From NCBI RefSeq assembly GCF_902686445.1, contig NC_062223.1, positions 60,413,998 through 60,477,997 of the forward strand: a stretch of 64,000 nucleotides of DNA, in the 5' to 3' direction. Position numbers and translations under genes: made by a program. The DNA comes from Sciurus carolinensis. Its lineage: Eukaryota; Chordata; Mammalia; Rodentia; Sciuridae. Below are positions 47,172 through 60,079 of this stretch, piece by piece; position 1 is the stretch's first letter; the number at the start of each line of letters is the position of its first letter. The notes below the pieces were generated by a model. It did not search any database. It worked only from the letters and a program-made list of their open reading frames with translations, and was not told the origin of the DNA.

Positions 47172-50100
47172 GGTGTAATGGTTTGCAAAAAAAAATGTGA
47201 TGTACAGATTAAAATATTAACCTGATATGTTTCCTGTTTCTTGCTGGCTGTGTTCTTCCACAAGTGGTGGTGGTAATTTTTTTCCCAGTTCTTGGGAAAG
47301 TCCTCACTTTTCAGCTCTCACCCCTGCTTGTGTTCACCTATGAAAATCCTCTCCTGATGACAGTTCCTGGACACTTGATTGACTTTGGAGGCCACAAGAA
47401 AGGGAGGTTGGCTTCTGGACCCTTGGCTGTGCTTTGGCAGCTGCTCCAGGAGGCTCCCACCCCACCCAGCCTAGGAGCCGCCGGGCTGCGGACTCCTGTG
47501 TGGGGCTGGCTTGGCAGGCAGACTGCAATCCAATCCCAGATAGCACAGGGGACGCCACGGGCCCACTTCCAACCCACATGCCACTGGCTCCTTCCAATGA
47601 AGCGGGTTAGTGACGGACCATTGCAAACTGGATTTGTATTTAATTCGTTTTGACTTGTGATGTATGCTTAAAAAGGAAGGCAAGAGGCCAGTTTGGTCTA
47701 GGGATGTGTCTATTTCCAGGATTGTTGTTATGGCAGTTTCTCTACACTGCCAAGAAGTGCATCCGAGGTTTGGAGTTATTTTCCAATTATTTAAACTGGG
47801 GAAAGTAGATTCCAAGGCATTCTAGACAAAGGATACTGCTGCTTTTTTAGCCACTGATTCTTTTTTAATTTTGAAGTGAAAAATACTCTAGTTTTGAACA
47901 TTACTTGGAGACGTCACGATAACCAATGAAAAGGGACAGTTTTGGAGGATGATTCCATAATTGAGTGCAGTGGCTTCCCAACAAAAATAAAAACAAACAA
48001 AAATCCATAGGAGGCAGTACCCAACTCACAGGGCAGCCATCTGTAGACATTTTCTCAGTGAAAGCATGTCAACAGTTTTTATACTCTTGGTTTGTTTCTC
48101 TTTCACACATACAATCCTATGTATGAGGGAACATGGCAACTCTCTAACTAGCTGCTGTTTCCAGAGGACACCATCAGCAAGGAAGTGTAGTCTGCTGTAT
48201 GAGAATCATGGCCAACATTTCAGTCTTCAGAGAAGAGTGACAGGCCCTCAGTTCAGACTCAGCTGAAAGCACTTGTGGTTCAGAAAAGGCACATCCCAGC
48301 TACATCTGTGTAAGAGGCAGCATGGCCTTGTCCTTCTCAACCCCTCAAGAGGACTCTGGTTACCTGAGGTAAGATGCAGCCATCTGTGAAAACGCTGGCT
48401 GACCAGGCATACTTAAGGGTGGGGACAGCTCTGAGGATCTCCATGTGGCCCAGAAATTCCAACTTCACTTTCTTACAGGGAACCCCAGGGCCTAAGCCAA
48501 GTTTTAAACAATGGAATTGCAATTGGCAAAGGGGACATGAATATGTTTCTGCATCCACTTGTCGAATTTTTAATTCCTTTAACCCAGGCCCAGGATGGAC
48601 CTAGGATATCTGTCTTTAGCAAGAATCAACAAGAGTATTTTAGGATCTAGTCTTAAACAAGAGTTAGGAATAAAATCTTTTTTTCCTAATCCCTACTTAA
48701 ATCTCCAGAACTGCCAGTATTCTCAACATGTCTGGGACACTGTTTATACTTGTATGTATAGTTTGAGTCCACATGAAGTAGATGTCCCAGACTAGTGTGG
48801 ATACTGAAAACGAGCTCCTTGTTCCCTCCCTGCTGTCTATTCTGCTTGCCTTGGTGTCTGATTGGGGGTGTGTAAACTATAACAGGCCCCTTCCCCTCCC
48901 TCTGAGATCTGCCTTCAGGTAAGCTGGATTCTTCAGAATTTTCCTGGCTGTTTTAGATGACAGTCTAAGGCCAGGGATTCATCTGTCTGCCCATGGGCAT
49001 TCTCCAGGGGCCTGAAGGTGTTCTGGGTCAACTTGGGCAGGGAAAGTGTGGAGACGGGCAGAAGTATACACAGGCCCTGTCTCAGTCAGAGAGGAGCCTG
49101 TTTTGGGCTCTGGGAGTTTCCCACAGCTGTGGCAAAGTATTCCATCATACTCCATGGTAAGTACTTTTGTGTTCTCACCAAGGGTGGGAAAAGAAGCAAA
49201 TTATTTGTCTAATCCACAAATCATATTTCTGAGACATGGCAGGCCAATCCTAGGAGCCCTCTGCTTGCAACTCGGCGTCAGATGCTGGGCTGTGCAAGGG
49301 ACTTTGCCAATGTGGGTTGCATGTCGTTATGAAAAGAACAAAGAGACAGGCTGGGGAAGACATGAAAAATGGCAGCCCCTCCCAGCGCAGTAAACACGCC
49401 ATTGCTTTGCCGCCTCCACTCAAAAGGCTACCACTTTCATTGCTCCCCTAGCAAAGAAACCTTTCTTCAGAGCGAGTGGCGGGGTACAAAGGCAGAGCAC
49501 AAAATGTGTGCACATCACAGTCCCCGCAATTCTGTTTGAACAAGCATATTGATTGGGTCTGACCCTGTTACATTTTTTCCCTATTATTTGAAAAGGTGCA
49601 TCTAAGTGTAGTGAATTGAACCAGCAGAGCTGAACTTTCCATGAAAACTTCTTGAGGTATTTCTTTAGTTCAAAGCTTCTGAATTTTAAAGGGCATTTTT
49701 AATATGAGTCTGTTGAGTATTCTCTGCCACAGCCCAACAAGGCATGTTAAATGCAGATGAGGCTGGAGGTGAAGGCTGAGGCTGTGGCTGGAGGGTGTGG
49801 ACCAGCTTGGTCTTGGGCTGAACCCCAGGCTTGGAAGCAACATAGACCCTAAAAGTGACCTACCTGAGCACAAGGGGGACAGTTTTGCAATGGGGAAGAA
49901 GCTTCATGGCTAAGCTGCTCAAGCCAAGAAACACTCACTGGGGACTCCTTCTGATGGAGGAGGGTTGTATCTATCTCCTGAGTGAAAGTCTCCTTGCTGC
50001 TCAGCCACTTACTGTCTCCCCTCACTCTGCCTTAGAACTGAGAGGGAACCAGAAATACAAAGCCCCTTGACCGAGGCCCCAGCATCAGATGGGAAGTGAC

Positions 50101-52439
50101 TCTGTCCACAGTCATACAACCACTTTGCCTCTGTCCCTTAGCCCTGAGTACATCAAATTGATCAGTCTTTGCTCTGAGCTATGTCTCGATCATTAACCAG
50201 TTTGATATCATTGGATGTTTTGCTAGTTGTGTGGGTAGTAGCCATAGTCCTATGTGGCATCCTGGCCCAGAGCCCTGTAACTATACACAGAATCTCATTC
50301 TCCCCACTTGTAGGGAGGCCCTCGTGATCCAGAACAGGACTTTTGACTAAATTCTTGGCTTCTTGATGGCCTGTCTCTGCTTGTCTCTGGAGGCCTCTCA
50401 GCTCTAGAAAGCATCTCCTTCCTAGACCCAAAATTTGGGCTCAAAGGCAGATTTTTACCTAGAAGGAGTTGGAAAATCAGGTCCTGCATGGAAAGAACCC
50501 AGGGGTTTGGATATCTTAACAAAATCCTTTCAAATTTTCAGTCTAGAAGACAGTGGACCCAGGGGAATCACAATGGGATCAGGATCACAGTAAAAAAACA
50601 GAGGTTCTCTGGGCCCATCTCTGCCCACATTGTGGAAATAGTGGCTCCCTCCAGAGTCTGCCACCTAGTCCTGGGAGACCACATACATGTTGATATTCGT
50701 TTACTTGGCTATCATTTTCAGGCTTTCCTGCTGTTACCTGTGTTTCTAGAGGCCACACTAGCCAGTGACCACAAAGGAGGTCCCAATGACAGCAACAACT
50801 CAGACTTCTTGGCCTTTCCAGTTCTGCTCACCATGGGGGCTTCAGTTAGTCCTTGATCACTCCTGGGAGTCCCTAGACATACCTCATATAAACTGTCAAC
50901 AGCCCTTGCTAGTTTGAGTTCCCCGACTTGCAGCTTTTAGATGTCTGCCAGCCATGAAGCCGACCCAGGGTGGCCTCTCACCACTGCCCCTGCACTCCAG
51001 GAAAGCTGTCCCTTCCTGTCCCTTGTGGCCTCCTCCCCAAGCTGCAAACCCCTGAAGTATTGATGACTGGTTCTCTCCGCTAAGCCCAGGCTGTGATCTG
51101 CACACCAGTGGGAGAAGTTTTGCTCCCTTGTTTTTAATCGCTTGGGCCTCAAAGCAGGGCTGCTTGTGCTCCTTTACCTGGCCCTTGCATCTTCTGCGTC
51201 CCTCTCCTCACTCAGGACTCAGCCCTCTTTCAGGTATCCATTGTGTGTTAAATGGTCCCCAAACATGGTGGTTCAACACCACAGGAGTTTATTATTTCTC
51301 ATGATTCTATCATCTGGGCTAGGCTAAGCTGGAAAGATCTTCAGGGATTGGAATGTCCACAGTGGTTCCTTTACTCACCTGCGAGCCACCTGCAGGAGGA
51401 TAGCTGGGTATGCTGGCATGGCTGGGCACCACTCTTTTTCCATTGTCCTCTCCAGGTAACTGCTTGGTCTTTCTTAGAGAATGAAGGGCTTCTGGAAGTT
51501 GTCTTTTGACCTACCTGGCTTCCCAGGGAAGCAAAGCTGCCAGGCCTTTAAAAGTTAAGTCTGGAATTGGCAGGATCACTTCATCCACGTTCTCAATTGC
51601 TTAGAGCACAAGCTTCACAAAGTGGGATGGTTTCTGTGACTGTTGCCAATCAGTGCCATGCAGTGTCTGCCCCCATTCACTTGCCTCACCTGCCCAGCCT
51701 GTGGACTCCAGGCAGCTGCCCCTCGCTCAGTGCCCACCACCACCGATGTTTGCTGACTGTGGGATTGGAGATATGGGTGGGCTGTGGTGCCTACCTCTGC
51801 CTCCCACATCCCCATTTCTTGCTATTCCAGGAGAGCTGACCCTGGGGTGACAATGCAGAGACCCAGAGAAAGTTTTAAGAGAGTGAGTAGAGCAAGTCCA
51901 TGGGGAACTATTGAAGTGAAGACATGTGAGCATATAATGGATGCACTGGACTTGGCACTTGGTGGGAGGGGATGGCAGAGGGGCCTAGGATGCACAATCA
52001 CAGTTACACGCCAGCATTTGTCCTCCTTCCTGAAATTTGTGCTCATATGTGAAGCCCCACTAACATCAGATCAGAGTAGCTTCCTGGATTATTATCATGG
52101 TTAATAATAATGCTGGTTACCATTTATCAAATGCTTATTATGTATTAGACTCTCTGTATATATACAACTATATGCTTTTCTACATTATATGACTCCATTA
52201 TCATCATTTAAAGCCATATATCCAGCTCTGGCCTGTGGACTGTAAGGTTCCCTGACAGTCTTGGGACTAGGGCAGGCTTGGAGAGACCTGATGGATTGAG
52301 CTGCACAGCCAGAGGGACTGTCTCTACTGCAGGATCCTTCCATTCCATAGATCTGGTGCCCATGCTTCTGGACCTATCTGGCCAGCCTCTTGTTAGTAGG
52401 GAGACTGCCATATTAAGGTGGCAGTTCAGTCAGAGGGTT

Positions 52440-52640
52440 CAAGCATAGACCCTGGAACTTGGTACCCTGGAACCAAATGTTGGTTTGCCAGCCCTGTGAC
52501 CTTAGGCAAATTATTTCAGATCTCTATGCCTTAGTTTCCTAATCTGTAAAGAGATTATATTGACACCTACCTCAGTAGAGTCATAAGAAGTCAATGAATT
52601 AATACATAGAAAATGCTAGTAATTGTTCCTGGTTCCATAG
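52440..52640 (+). repeat. MIR SINE
   Basis: cctgtgaccttaggcaaatta, tgccttagtttcctaatctg and cctcagtagagtcataagaa give a clear forward MIR. Confidence 0.75.
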
Positions 52641-52699
52641 GAAGTACTAACAAAAATACACATATTGGTTATTGCTTACCTGCATTTAAGTTATAGTCA

Positions 52700-52880
52700 T
52701 TTAACATGTATCACACTTTTATTCTTTATTTCTTTGTTGCCTATTTCCTGTATAAGATCATGAGCTTCCTGAGAGCAAGGACATTGATTGTTCATTATGT
52801 CATCCTATTATCCACAACAATGTCTGTAACAAAGTAGGTGCTAAGAAATGATTTGTTCCATGAACGAATGTTTGAATGAA
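52700..52880 (+). repeat. L2 LINE 3' end
   Basis: cctgtataagatcatgagcttcctgagagcaagg, gtctgtaacaaagtaggtgct and cgaatgtttgaatgaag match the L2 3' terminus. Confidence 0.65.
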
Positions 52881-52910
52881 GAAGTAAAGGCCTGTTGGCC
52901 AGGGAGACTT

Positions 52911-53169
52911 CTCCCCTCTTCTCCCCTCTTCTCTTCTCTCTCCTCCCACTCCCCCTTCTCTCTCTCATACTGGGGATTTAACCCAGAGCCCCTTAACCAC
53001 TGAACCACATCCCCACAACCCTAGCCCTTTTTATTTTTGTTTTGAGACAGGGTCTCATTAAATTGCTTAGGGCCTCACTCAATTGCTGAGGCTGGCTTTG
53101 AACTTGTGAACCTCCTGTGTCAACTTCCTGAGTTGCTGGGATTACAGGCATATGCCACCGTGCCCGGCT
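52911..53169 (-). mobile_element. B1-ID composite SINE with a CTC-rich tail
   Basis: A (CTTCTCCC)-like pyrimidine tract is followed by reverse ID (ggggatttaacccagagccc) and B1 (gacagggtctcattaaattg ... gggattacaggcatatgcca) halves. GAGACT at 52905 and 53170 may be the target duplication. Confidence 0.8.
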
Positions 53170-53329
53170 GAGACTGCTCTCTTTCTCAGATGACTTTGCC
53201 TTTCTCTACTCTGTTATGCGTCTTATACTATAGCCCTCAGAAAGCATCCCTAATTCCTTTTTTCTAGGTTCCTTGATCAGTATGTAGAAGCAGGATTGAG
53301 GAATTCAAATCCACCCTTTTTAACTCTGT

Positions 53330-53475
53330 GGCTAGGGCAATTCACTTGACCACCCTAAACTTGTTTCCTCATCTGAAAAATGAGACTAATAGTATTACTT
53401 GGATCACTGTGAGGAATAAGTGAGGTGATCCTTATGCTCAGTACCTGACTTGGGAGCTCTCAATAAGTGTTCACT
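53330..53475 (+). repeat. MIR SINE
   Basis: aacttgtttcctcatctgaaa, atgagactaatagtattact and cactgtgaggaataagtgagg follow forward MIR. Confidence 0.7.
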
Positions 53476-54739
53476 ATGCTGGTTTTGCCCTTATGTCTGA
53501 TCCTTTACAAGCAGCAGGGCTCAAGGTGGTTCTTCCATTTTAAGCCCCGTTTTCTTTTCCTGGCTGTGCAGGATAAACAGGTTTAGGGCTCTCTGCTACA
53601 CGTCTGTCCTAGTCTTTTGTCCTCATCCTCTGTCTGCCATTTTCTATGACAGTGGATCTGCAGTGGCCTAAGGATTTTGAATCTGGGATTCAGGAAGCCA
53701 GGCCACTGCCAAACTGCTTCTCTGAGCTCTTAGGTGCCAAGGACAGGCAGGTCCTTGGAGGCCTCCTCTTGCAGCCCTGCAACCGTCCACCTGACATCAG
53801 ATCAACCTGTGCAGTCCCTTTGATGTCAGTCCCCAAACTGGAGCTTCCTGCCCTGCTCTGAGGACCTGGGCTTTGAAGTTGGCCTATAAATCGAGCTTTC
53901 AGGAAGAAAGTTGTCTGTTGTGCCTCAGAGCACGGCTGGGCCCTGTAAAGGCATGCGGAGTGCCGTGAACACCTGATAAATAATTCTTTCTGCGCCCAAG
54001 AAAGAGTCGTTCCATTTAAAGAGGAGGAAAATTCCCTTGACCTTTCATTGAAGTCGGGGGAGGGTAGTTAGAGAGGGTTTTGGTGTCTTCTCACTAAGGC
54101 CATAGGAGGCAGGCAGGTTGTCTCTGAGAGCTGAGCTCCAGTGACTGCCCCAAAAGGGCTCCCTATCCCTGACTCCTGACACCAAGTCCTCTCAGCCAAC
54201 CCCTCTCCCGCTTAGGCTCCCTGCTTCCTGCCATGACCAGAGAAGATTAGACCTCTCACAGGGAGAGAGACCTCAGCTTTCAGGGCCAAACCCTGCTGGG
54301 AATGGCAGGGCCTTCCCTTCCTTCCAGTTCCTGGCATGTTCAAGGGGCTAGACATACAGGAAGATGCCCTGGATTTCCTGCCTGAAGGAGCCTCACAACA
54401 GACACTGGCTGACAGGCATGAGTACTTACTTAGGCCAAGCCCTCAGCAAGGCCCGCTTTTGTGCCTGGCTGGATGATAGGATGTGGGTTTGTATGCAGTT
54501 TTGTGAAGACTTTCTTTATGGCAGAGCACAATGTACGCATCGACAGTACACAAATGCCAGTGTTAGTTCATGAGCAGTTAGAAAGCAAACAGCTGTGTAA
54601 CCACACTCATTCAGGAGATAACTTGCCAGGGCATGGCCGTCCTTCTCCTGCCCTGCCCACTCACAGGCCCACCCCTAGCCCCAAACAGAGTGACTCCACT
54701 GACTTGCTTTTCTTTACGGTTTTACTGTCTTAAGCAAGC

Positions 54740-55140
54740 GTCACCAAACGACTATAGTTGAGTTCAATTTGTTTTCTGAAATGTGTATACATATAATAAT
54801 AAAGAATGCATTCCTTTATGTCCAGTTTCTCCCCATTAAATATCATGTTTATGATATGAATGTAGCACATAGCCATATTTCACTCATTTTTGCTACTATC
54901 TGGTATCCCATCAAATGTATATTCAACATTTACTTGTGCTGTTGAAGGACATTTGGGTTTTCCCAGTTGGGAGCTACTAAAGATAATGCTGCCATAAACA
55001 TTTTATGTGTTTCTTGCTACACCCATTTCTTTGGTATATACCTAGGGGTAGCTCATAGATATATGAGCTTTCCACTTAGGTGGAAAGTGCCAAACTCTTT
55101 TCTAGAATAGTAGTGCTAATTTATGCTTCCCACCTTCACT
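54740..55140 (+). mobile_element. Old L1 (L1ME-like) fragment, left of the LTR insertion
   Basis: acatttgggttttcccagttgg, gctactaaagataatgctgcc and ggtatatacctaggggtagct match ancient L1 3' sequence. It continues after the LTR. Confidence 0.7.
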
Positions 55141-55683
55141 GTGATAGGCAGCTTCTGAGATGGCTCACAGATACTCTTGATGTTCACCCTGTCTAACCCC
55201 TTCTCCTCAAGTGTGGGCCAAAGCTAACTAGCTCATTCATATGCATTTCAACTGAATAGGATATGACAGAAGATAATGGGATGTCACTTCCAAGATGAGG
55301 TTACAGAAAGACTATGGCTTCTGTCTTGGGCACCCTTCCTCACTTTTTCACTTGCTTACCATGAGGAAGCCATGTTATGCACTAACCTGTGGAGACCCAT
55401 CCAGCGAGGAGCTGATGTCACTGACCCACAGTCAGCATGAGGACTTGGGACCGGCAACACCTCCATGAGTGAGCTTGGAAGAGGATCCTCTCCCAGTGGA
55501 GCCTCCCCTAGTTAAATCTTGAGGCTGTGTCCTTGATTACAGACTTGCAAGAGACCCTGAGAAAGAGGTAGCCAGCTAAGCCCTGATTCCTAACCTGTGG
55601 AAATGGGGAGATAATCAGTGTTTATTGTCTTAAGCCATTAAATCTTGGGGTAATTTGTTACATAGTGATGGGTATCTAATATA
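55141..55683 (+). mobile_element. MLT1-type MaLR (ERVL) solitary LTR, near full length
   Basis: gataatgggatgtcacttcca, agtgagcttggaagaggatcc, ttgcaagagaccctgagaaag and gtcttaagccattaaatcttgg in that order follow the MLT1C/D consensus as I remember it, about 540 bp long. No viral coding sequence is attached. It interrupts an old L1, whose sequence resumes near 55690. Confidence 0.75.
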
Positions 55684-55689
55684 CTTACC

Positions 55690-57040
55690 AAGATCTTTCA
55701 TTAATTTTTAATGTCATTTTGATAACTATGAAATAATTTCAATTAACATGTTTCTGATTATTAGTGATGTTGAACACTTTTAAAATGTTCATTGACCATT
55801 TGGATTTCCCTTTTTGTAAAGCAGCTGTCAGTATCTTTTTCTTAGTGGATTGTAGGGTTCTGGAAAAAAGATTTAGACTATATTATCCCAGAAAACAACC
55901 TGAAGCAAGAGCTTGTAGGCAAATCATTTATTTGGGAAATATCCCAGGGAACCGAAGTAGAAAGGAAAGGAAGGAAATCAAAGAAGAGTGTCTTCTTGAG
56001 TCACTCACTCTTGTGGAAAATGTGGGTTTAATCTCACTGAGACCTTCTGAGGGGCTGTGTAGGATGCACTCAAAATTATCCACCTGAGTTACGAAAGACA
56101 CAGTCTTAAGCCATTAAGCCATACTTATACTTTAGTCCAGCACCTTCACTGACCAAAGGATCCCCCACGGGTATTAGGGCCCTCACTTTCCAGACCCAGA
56201 CTTGTGATCTCACGTGAATCCCACATGGAGGTAGCAGGGACAGAAGGACAAGTGTGTCCAATCCTGCAGCAGTAGCATTGCAGGAACAGAGTAAAATGTG
56301 AACTGAGAGGATGTGAGGCAGAGCTCAAAAAGGTTCCTCCAAGCAGCCTCCTGTGGATTACATGCAGTGCAAATCTCTTCTCGCACTCTGGGGCTTGCCT
56401 TTGCACTCTCTTGTGGTGTCTGGATGAATGGACATGGATAATTTTAAGGTAGTAGAGTTTGTAAACTTTTTCTCTGTAATTTGTTTTTGCTTTCTGTTTT
56501 AAAAAGTCTTCCCATACTTAAGTCATCAAAATGTTCTCTTATGGTATCTTCTAGAAGGTTTGTTATTTTGTGTTTCACGGATCTACAATCCACCTGAAGA
56601 ACTGTCATTTCCTACTGCTGCTTTTTTCATAAATCAAGAATCTGTGTATGTGTGAGCCTGTTTCTGGGCCCTTTTTTTCTATTTATGTTTTCTATTTGTC
56701 TATCTTTGTGACAGTATCATACTATTTTAATTACTAGAGATTTATAGTAAGTTCTGCTACGCAGAAAGCAAAGCTTCTATTGTACTCTTTTTTTCTTCAC
56801 AAATATCTTTTTTTTTTTTTGGTCTTTTGTATTTCCTTATAAGTTTTAGAATCAACAGCCAAATTTCATCCACCACCCTCAGTTGGATTTTTCTTTTAAA
56901 TTGAGCTGCTTTGCATGTAGATTACTTTGGGCAGAATTGCATCTTTTACAATATTGAGTCTCCTGTGGACATGATTATGCATCCCTATTGATTTGGGCCT
57001 TGAAATTCTTTTTTTCAAAATGTTTTGTAGACAAGAAGAA
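55690..57040 (+). mobile_element. Old L1 fragment, right of the LTR, with an unassigned insert
   Basis: gattattagtgatgttgaaca and attgaccatttggatttccc continue the L1 seen before 55140. L1-like text resumes after about 56440 (gtgagcctgtttctgggccc, gatttatagtaagttctgct). The stretch 55833-56435 between them does not read as L1 and I cannot name it. Confidence 0.6.
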
Positions 57041-57138
57041 TTGTTTCTGACAATGGTAAGCATGTTTACCTTGAATCATCTTTCCTACTGAGAATAAGTA
57101 GAAAAAGGAGACTAAAATATAAAATATATGTTTGAAGC

Positions 57139-57331
57139 TGGGCATAATGGTACAAGCTTATAATCCTAGTGACTTGGGAGGCTGAGGGAAGAGGACTGCA
57201 AGTTCGAGGCCGGCCTGGGCAATTTAGTGAGATTCTGTCTCAAAATAAAAAATGAAAAGGAGCTAGGGAGGTAGCTCAGTGGTAAAGTTCTCTTGGGTTC
57301 AATCCCCAGCACCAAAAGGGGGGAAAAAAAG
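57139..57331 (+). mobile_element. B1-ID composite SINE with target-site duplication
   Basis: GTTTGAAGC at 57130-57138 and 57332-57340 brackets a forward B1 half (gggcataatggtacaagctt) and ID half (gctagggaggtagctcagtg). Confidence 0.9.
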
Positions 57332-57759
57332 GTTTGAAGCCTTGGAGGGCTAGAAAAGCTGTGACTTTTTGGAGCCAAGGACAGAAAGAAAGGCAGGGAT
57401 CAGGAGCTGAACTTTTGGTACAACTTCTTTTCCCCAGGTGGATTACCCACCCCAACAGCAGTGTCAGAGAGCCTCAGAAGCCACATTACCATTAGTCTTC
57501 AAGCAGCTATGCTTTGATAGACTCCCAAAATCTTGTCCTGTTCATGTGTGATTTAGGTGCTACCAAGGACTCCAGAACATATCTCTGTATAGATTTTGGG
57601 AAGTCTAGAGCTCCCCCATCTCCAATATTTCCCTCCAAATCCCAATAATCTTAAAAGGCTTGAATGCTCCCCTCTGTTTCTTCTGCCTAGTGAGATTGCC
57701 ACTGGTGTAGGTTCCATTCCCTTTAGGGTAATTTGAAAAGTGACTTTAGGGAAAAATTG

Positions 57760-58480
57760 GGATTCAATGTGGGATTTGCCTTATGTGTGTCTCTTCTCTA
57801 AATAATCATAAGCCAGGTGGGGGTTGGCCAACACAAATTTCTTTACCTTTATTTTCGAAGGGTATTTTCACTGTATATAGGATATGGAGATGGCAGTTCT
57901 TTTATTTAAGTGCTTCGAAGGCATCACTTACGTTATCTTCTGGCTTCCTGTTTCTATGGAGAAGTTAGCTGTCTTACTTCTGTTCCCTTGAAGGGAATGT
58001 GTCTTTTTTCTCTGACTACATTTACTCTTCTTCCCATCTTTGGCTCATAGTACGTTTATCATAGCTCAGTGTAATTTTGCATTTATCCTGTTTTGGATTT
58101 GTAGTGATTCTCAAATCAGTGGGTAGATGTCTTTTTGCCAGTTTGGAAAGATTCTCATTCATTATCTCTTGAAAAATTGATTTTCCCTGTCCTCTCAGCT
58201 CTGTCTTTCAGGCACTCCCCCAGTTAAATGAGTGCTGGATGTGTTACTCTATATCCCTTTCTGGGAAATAATACTTCATTATGCAAGAGCACATTACATC
58301 CATGTGAGAAGGATTTGACAAATTAGTGTCTTCTCTTATTGAATCACTTCTGCCACTCAAATTCTTCTGTACTCTGAAGCAATGTCTCTTAGTGACATTG
58401 GCAGTAATAAACTCCTTAAAACCGTCATGAAACTTGCACATGGGGCCTTTTTACTTCAAGAACATAGGGTAAAAGATGTG
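57760..58480. mobile_element. Old L1-type sequence (low confidence)
   Basis: Phrases such as tgtagtgattctcaaatcagtg and attatctcttgaaaaattgattttccc recall the ORF-free 3' parts of ancient L1 copies. Unresolved. Confidence 0.35.
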
Positions 58481-58655
58481 GAGAATTTTCCTAGTCACAA
58501 TGGTACATGTTTAAGGACATTTACCATGGTCCTCAGAGCCACATTCTGAGTGACAGAGGCACCACATGCTCTTTGATAAATATGTATTTGTGGCATTTAG
58601 GGCCTTCAAAAGCATGGGTCCTAAGGTGGGAGGTCGTCTCACCTGGGTCTAAAGC

Positions 58656-58866
58656 TAGTTTCTCAATCTCAATAGTATTGACACTTAAATCCAGATAACT
58701 TTTGGTTGTGGGAGCCTATCTTTGTGCATCAGAAAATGTTTAGCAGCATCTCTGGCCTCTACCTGCTGTATTCCAGTAACACCTCTCAGTTGTGACACAA
58801 CACAGACATTACCAAATGTTGCTATTGGGAAGTGGGCAAAAATTACTCCTGGTTGAGAACTACTGG
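58656..58866 (+). mobile_element. MER3-type hAT-Charlie remnant
   Basis: gtttctcaatctcaatagtattgac, gtttagcagcatctctggcct and attactcctggttgagaacta match a MER3-like consensus, including the terminal tctcaa / ttgaga inverted ends. Confidence 0.65.
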
Positions 58867-59888
58867 TCTAAAGATAATACTCCAGACAAGAAAGAAAGAC
58901 CCGCATGGTAAGTTTTGCTCAGAACTTAATACCAAGAAATTGTCTGCTTGATAAAGCATATCACCAGTATACCAGACATGGGTTAAAATGAGTTGTATAT
59001 TTTCCTTTAACTTTGGTTGTTTGGAAACTCAAAACTGAGTTTCATATGTTAACTATGTGAATCTCAGTTTTCAGGACTGATCTTTTGTTCTCAATGTAAC
59101 AATCCTTTTGGGAATGACTTCATGTAGTTTGAAGAGATTGGCAGGCAAAATGACACTATGGAACTTGGGTTTTGGGAGGCAACATTCTGGTTCTGGGAAT
59201 AGTACAAGAGCCCCCTTTCCAGAGGTGCAAGTTAGGCTTCTTGAAGCAGCTTTGAGGGCAGTGAACAGCAGACATCAGAGTCGAGAGAACAGGGAAGGCA
59301 TTGTTTGGTAATGGTGGGGCATACTTTGTGGGGAACACACACAGGAGGTATTCCTTGGTTTTTCCAGAAATAATTGTGGGATGCTTTCTGAGAGTAGGAT
59401 GGGGAACTGAACAGTCAGAACATAAGCCAGTGGGGTTTGAGCCATAGTAATTTGGGTGTAAAACTTAATGTGTACTTCCAGTTTGGAGACAGAAGAGTGA
59501 AGTCATTTCTCTCTTCCCTTGGAAACTACCCAAAAGCAACAAGCAAAATGAGAAACAGAAGTGCAGACTCCAATTCAACACAACTAGGAGACATCTGAAA
59601 CTCTTCACTCTAAGATGGTCAGAGTTGGGAAGGTAGTGAATATCAAATAGAGTGCAGGGGGATGACGGCTTCTGCAGGACCTCAGTAAGCTGGCTAGAGT
59701 GTGTCAAGGTGAAGCTGTCTGCAGGACTTTGCAGGACCAGTCTATTGACATGGCAGGGACAAAAAGACATTGCATTTGGAACAGTTCTATAATGTCTGAT
59801 CTGCATTGGTTCATACACACAACCTTGAATCATGAAAGGAAGTTCTGCTAGCCTGACCCCTTCCCAACATTGAAATCCCCACAGACAC

Positions 59889-60066
59889 TTAGCACTGTGG
59901 TGCACATCTGTAGTCTCATCTTCTTGGGAGGCTAAGGCAGGAAGATTGCAAGTTCAACAGCAGTCTGGGCAGTTTAGTGAGACCCTGTCTCAGAGTAAAA
60001 AGGGCTGGCAATGTAGCTTAGTAGTAGAGCACTTGCCTAACATGCACAATATTAGGGGAAAAAAGA
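59889..60066 (+). mobile_element. B1-ID composite SINE
   Basis: B1 half (gcactgtggtgcacatctg ... gagaccctgtctcagagtaa) and ID half (gggctggcaatgtagcttag), ending in a short A-rich tail. Confidence 0.85.
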
Positions 60067-60079
60067 TGAGTCCCCTCTC

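Larger units (their letters stand above)
45841..47187 (+). other. PLEKHA7: 3' UTR of long PLEKHA7 transcripts
   Basis: About 1.35 kb of sequence follows the TGA, with no SINE or LINE that I can recognise. It becomes AT-rich toward the end. It contains a short CTGAC pentamer run at 46341-46358 and T-rich stretches near 46860-47160, and ends around the AATAAA signals at 47088 and 47166. The genomic A-run after 47187 makes the exact cleavage point uncertain. Confidence 0.65.
47188..54740. other. Intergenic region downstream of PLEKHA7 (first part)
   Basis: I find no convincing gene. It contains MIR pieces (about 52098-52165, 52440-52640, 53330-53475), an L2 3' end (about 52700-52880) and a composite SINE (52911-53169). 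A stretch at about 51245-51600 has the look of an old LTR or transposon but cannot be named. From memory, the next human gene beyond PLEKHA7's 3' end is C11orf58 in convergent orientation; nothing in this window encodes it. Confidence 0.6.

Noticed and set aside
50660..50680. Second CTCF-like string TGCCACCTAGTCC
   Set aside because: It mismatches the core at the final GG positions. Two perfect matches elsewhere are better candidates.
51245..51600. LTR- or transposon-like sequence (aacaccacaggagtttattatttctcatgattc)
   Set aside because: It recalls a dispersed mammalian family, but I could not follow a consensus far enough to name it or set its ends.
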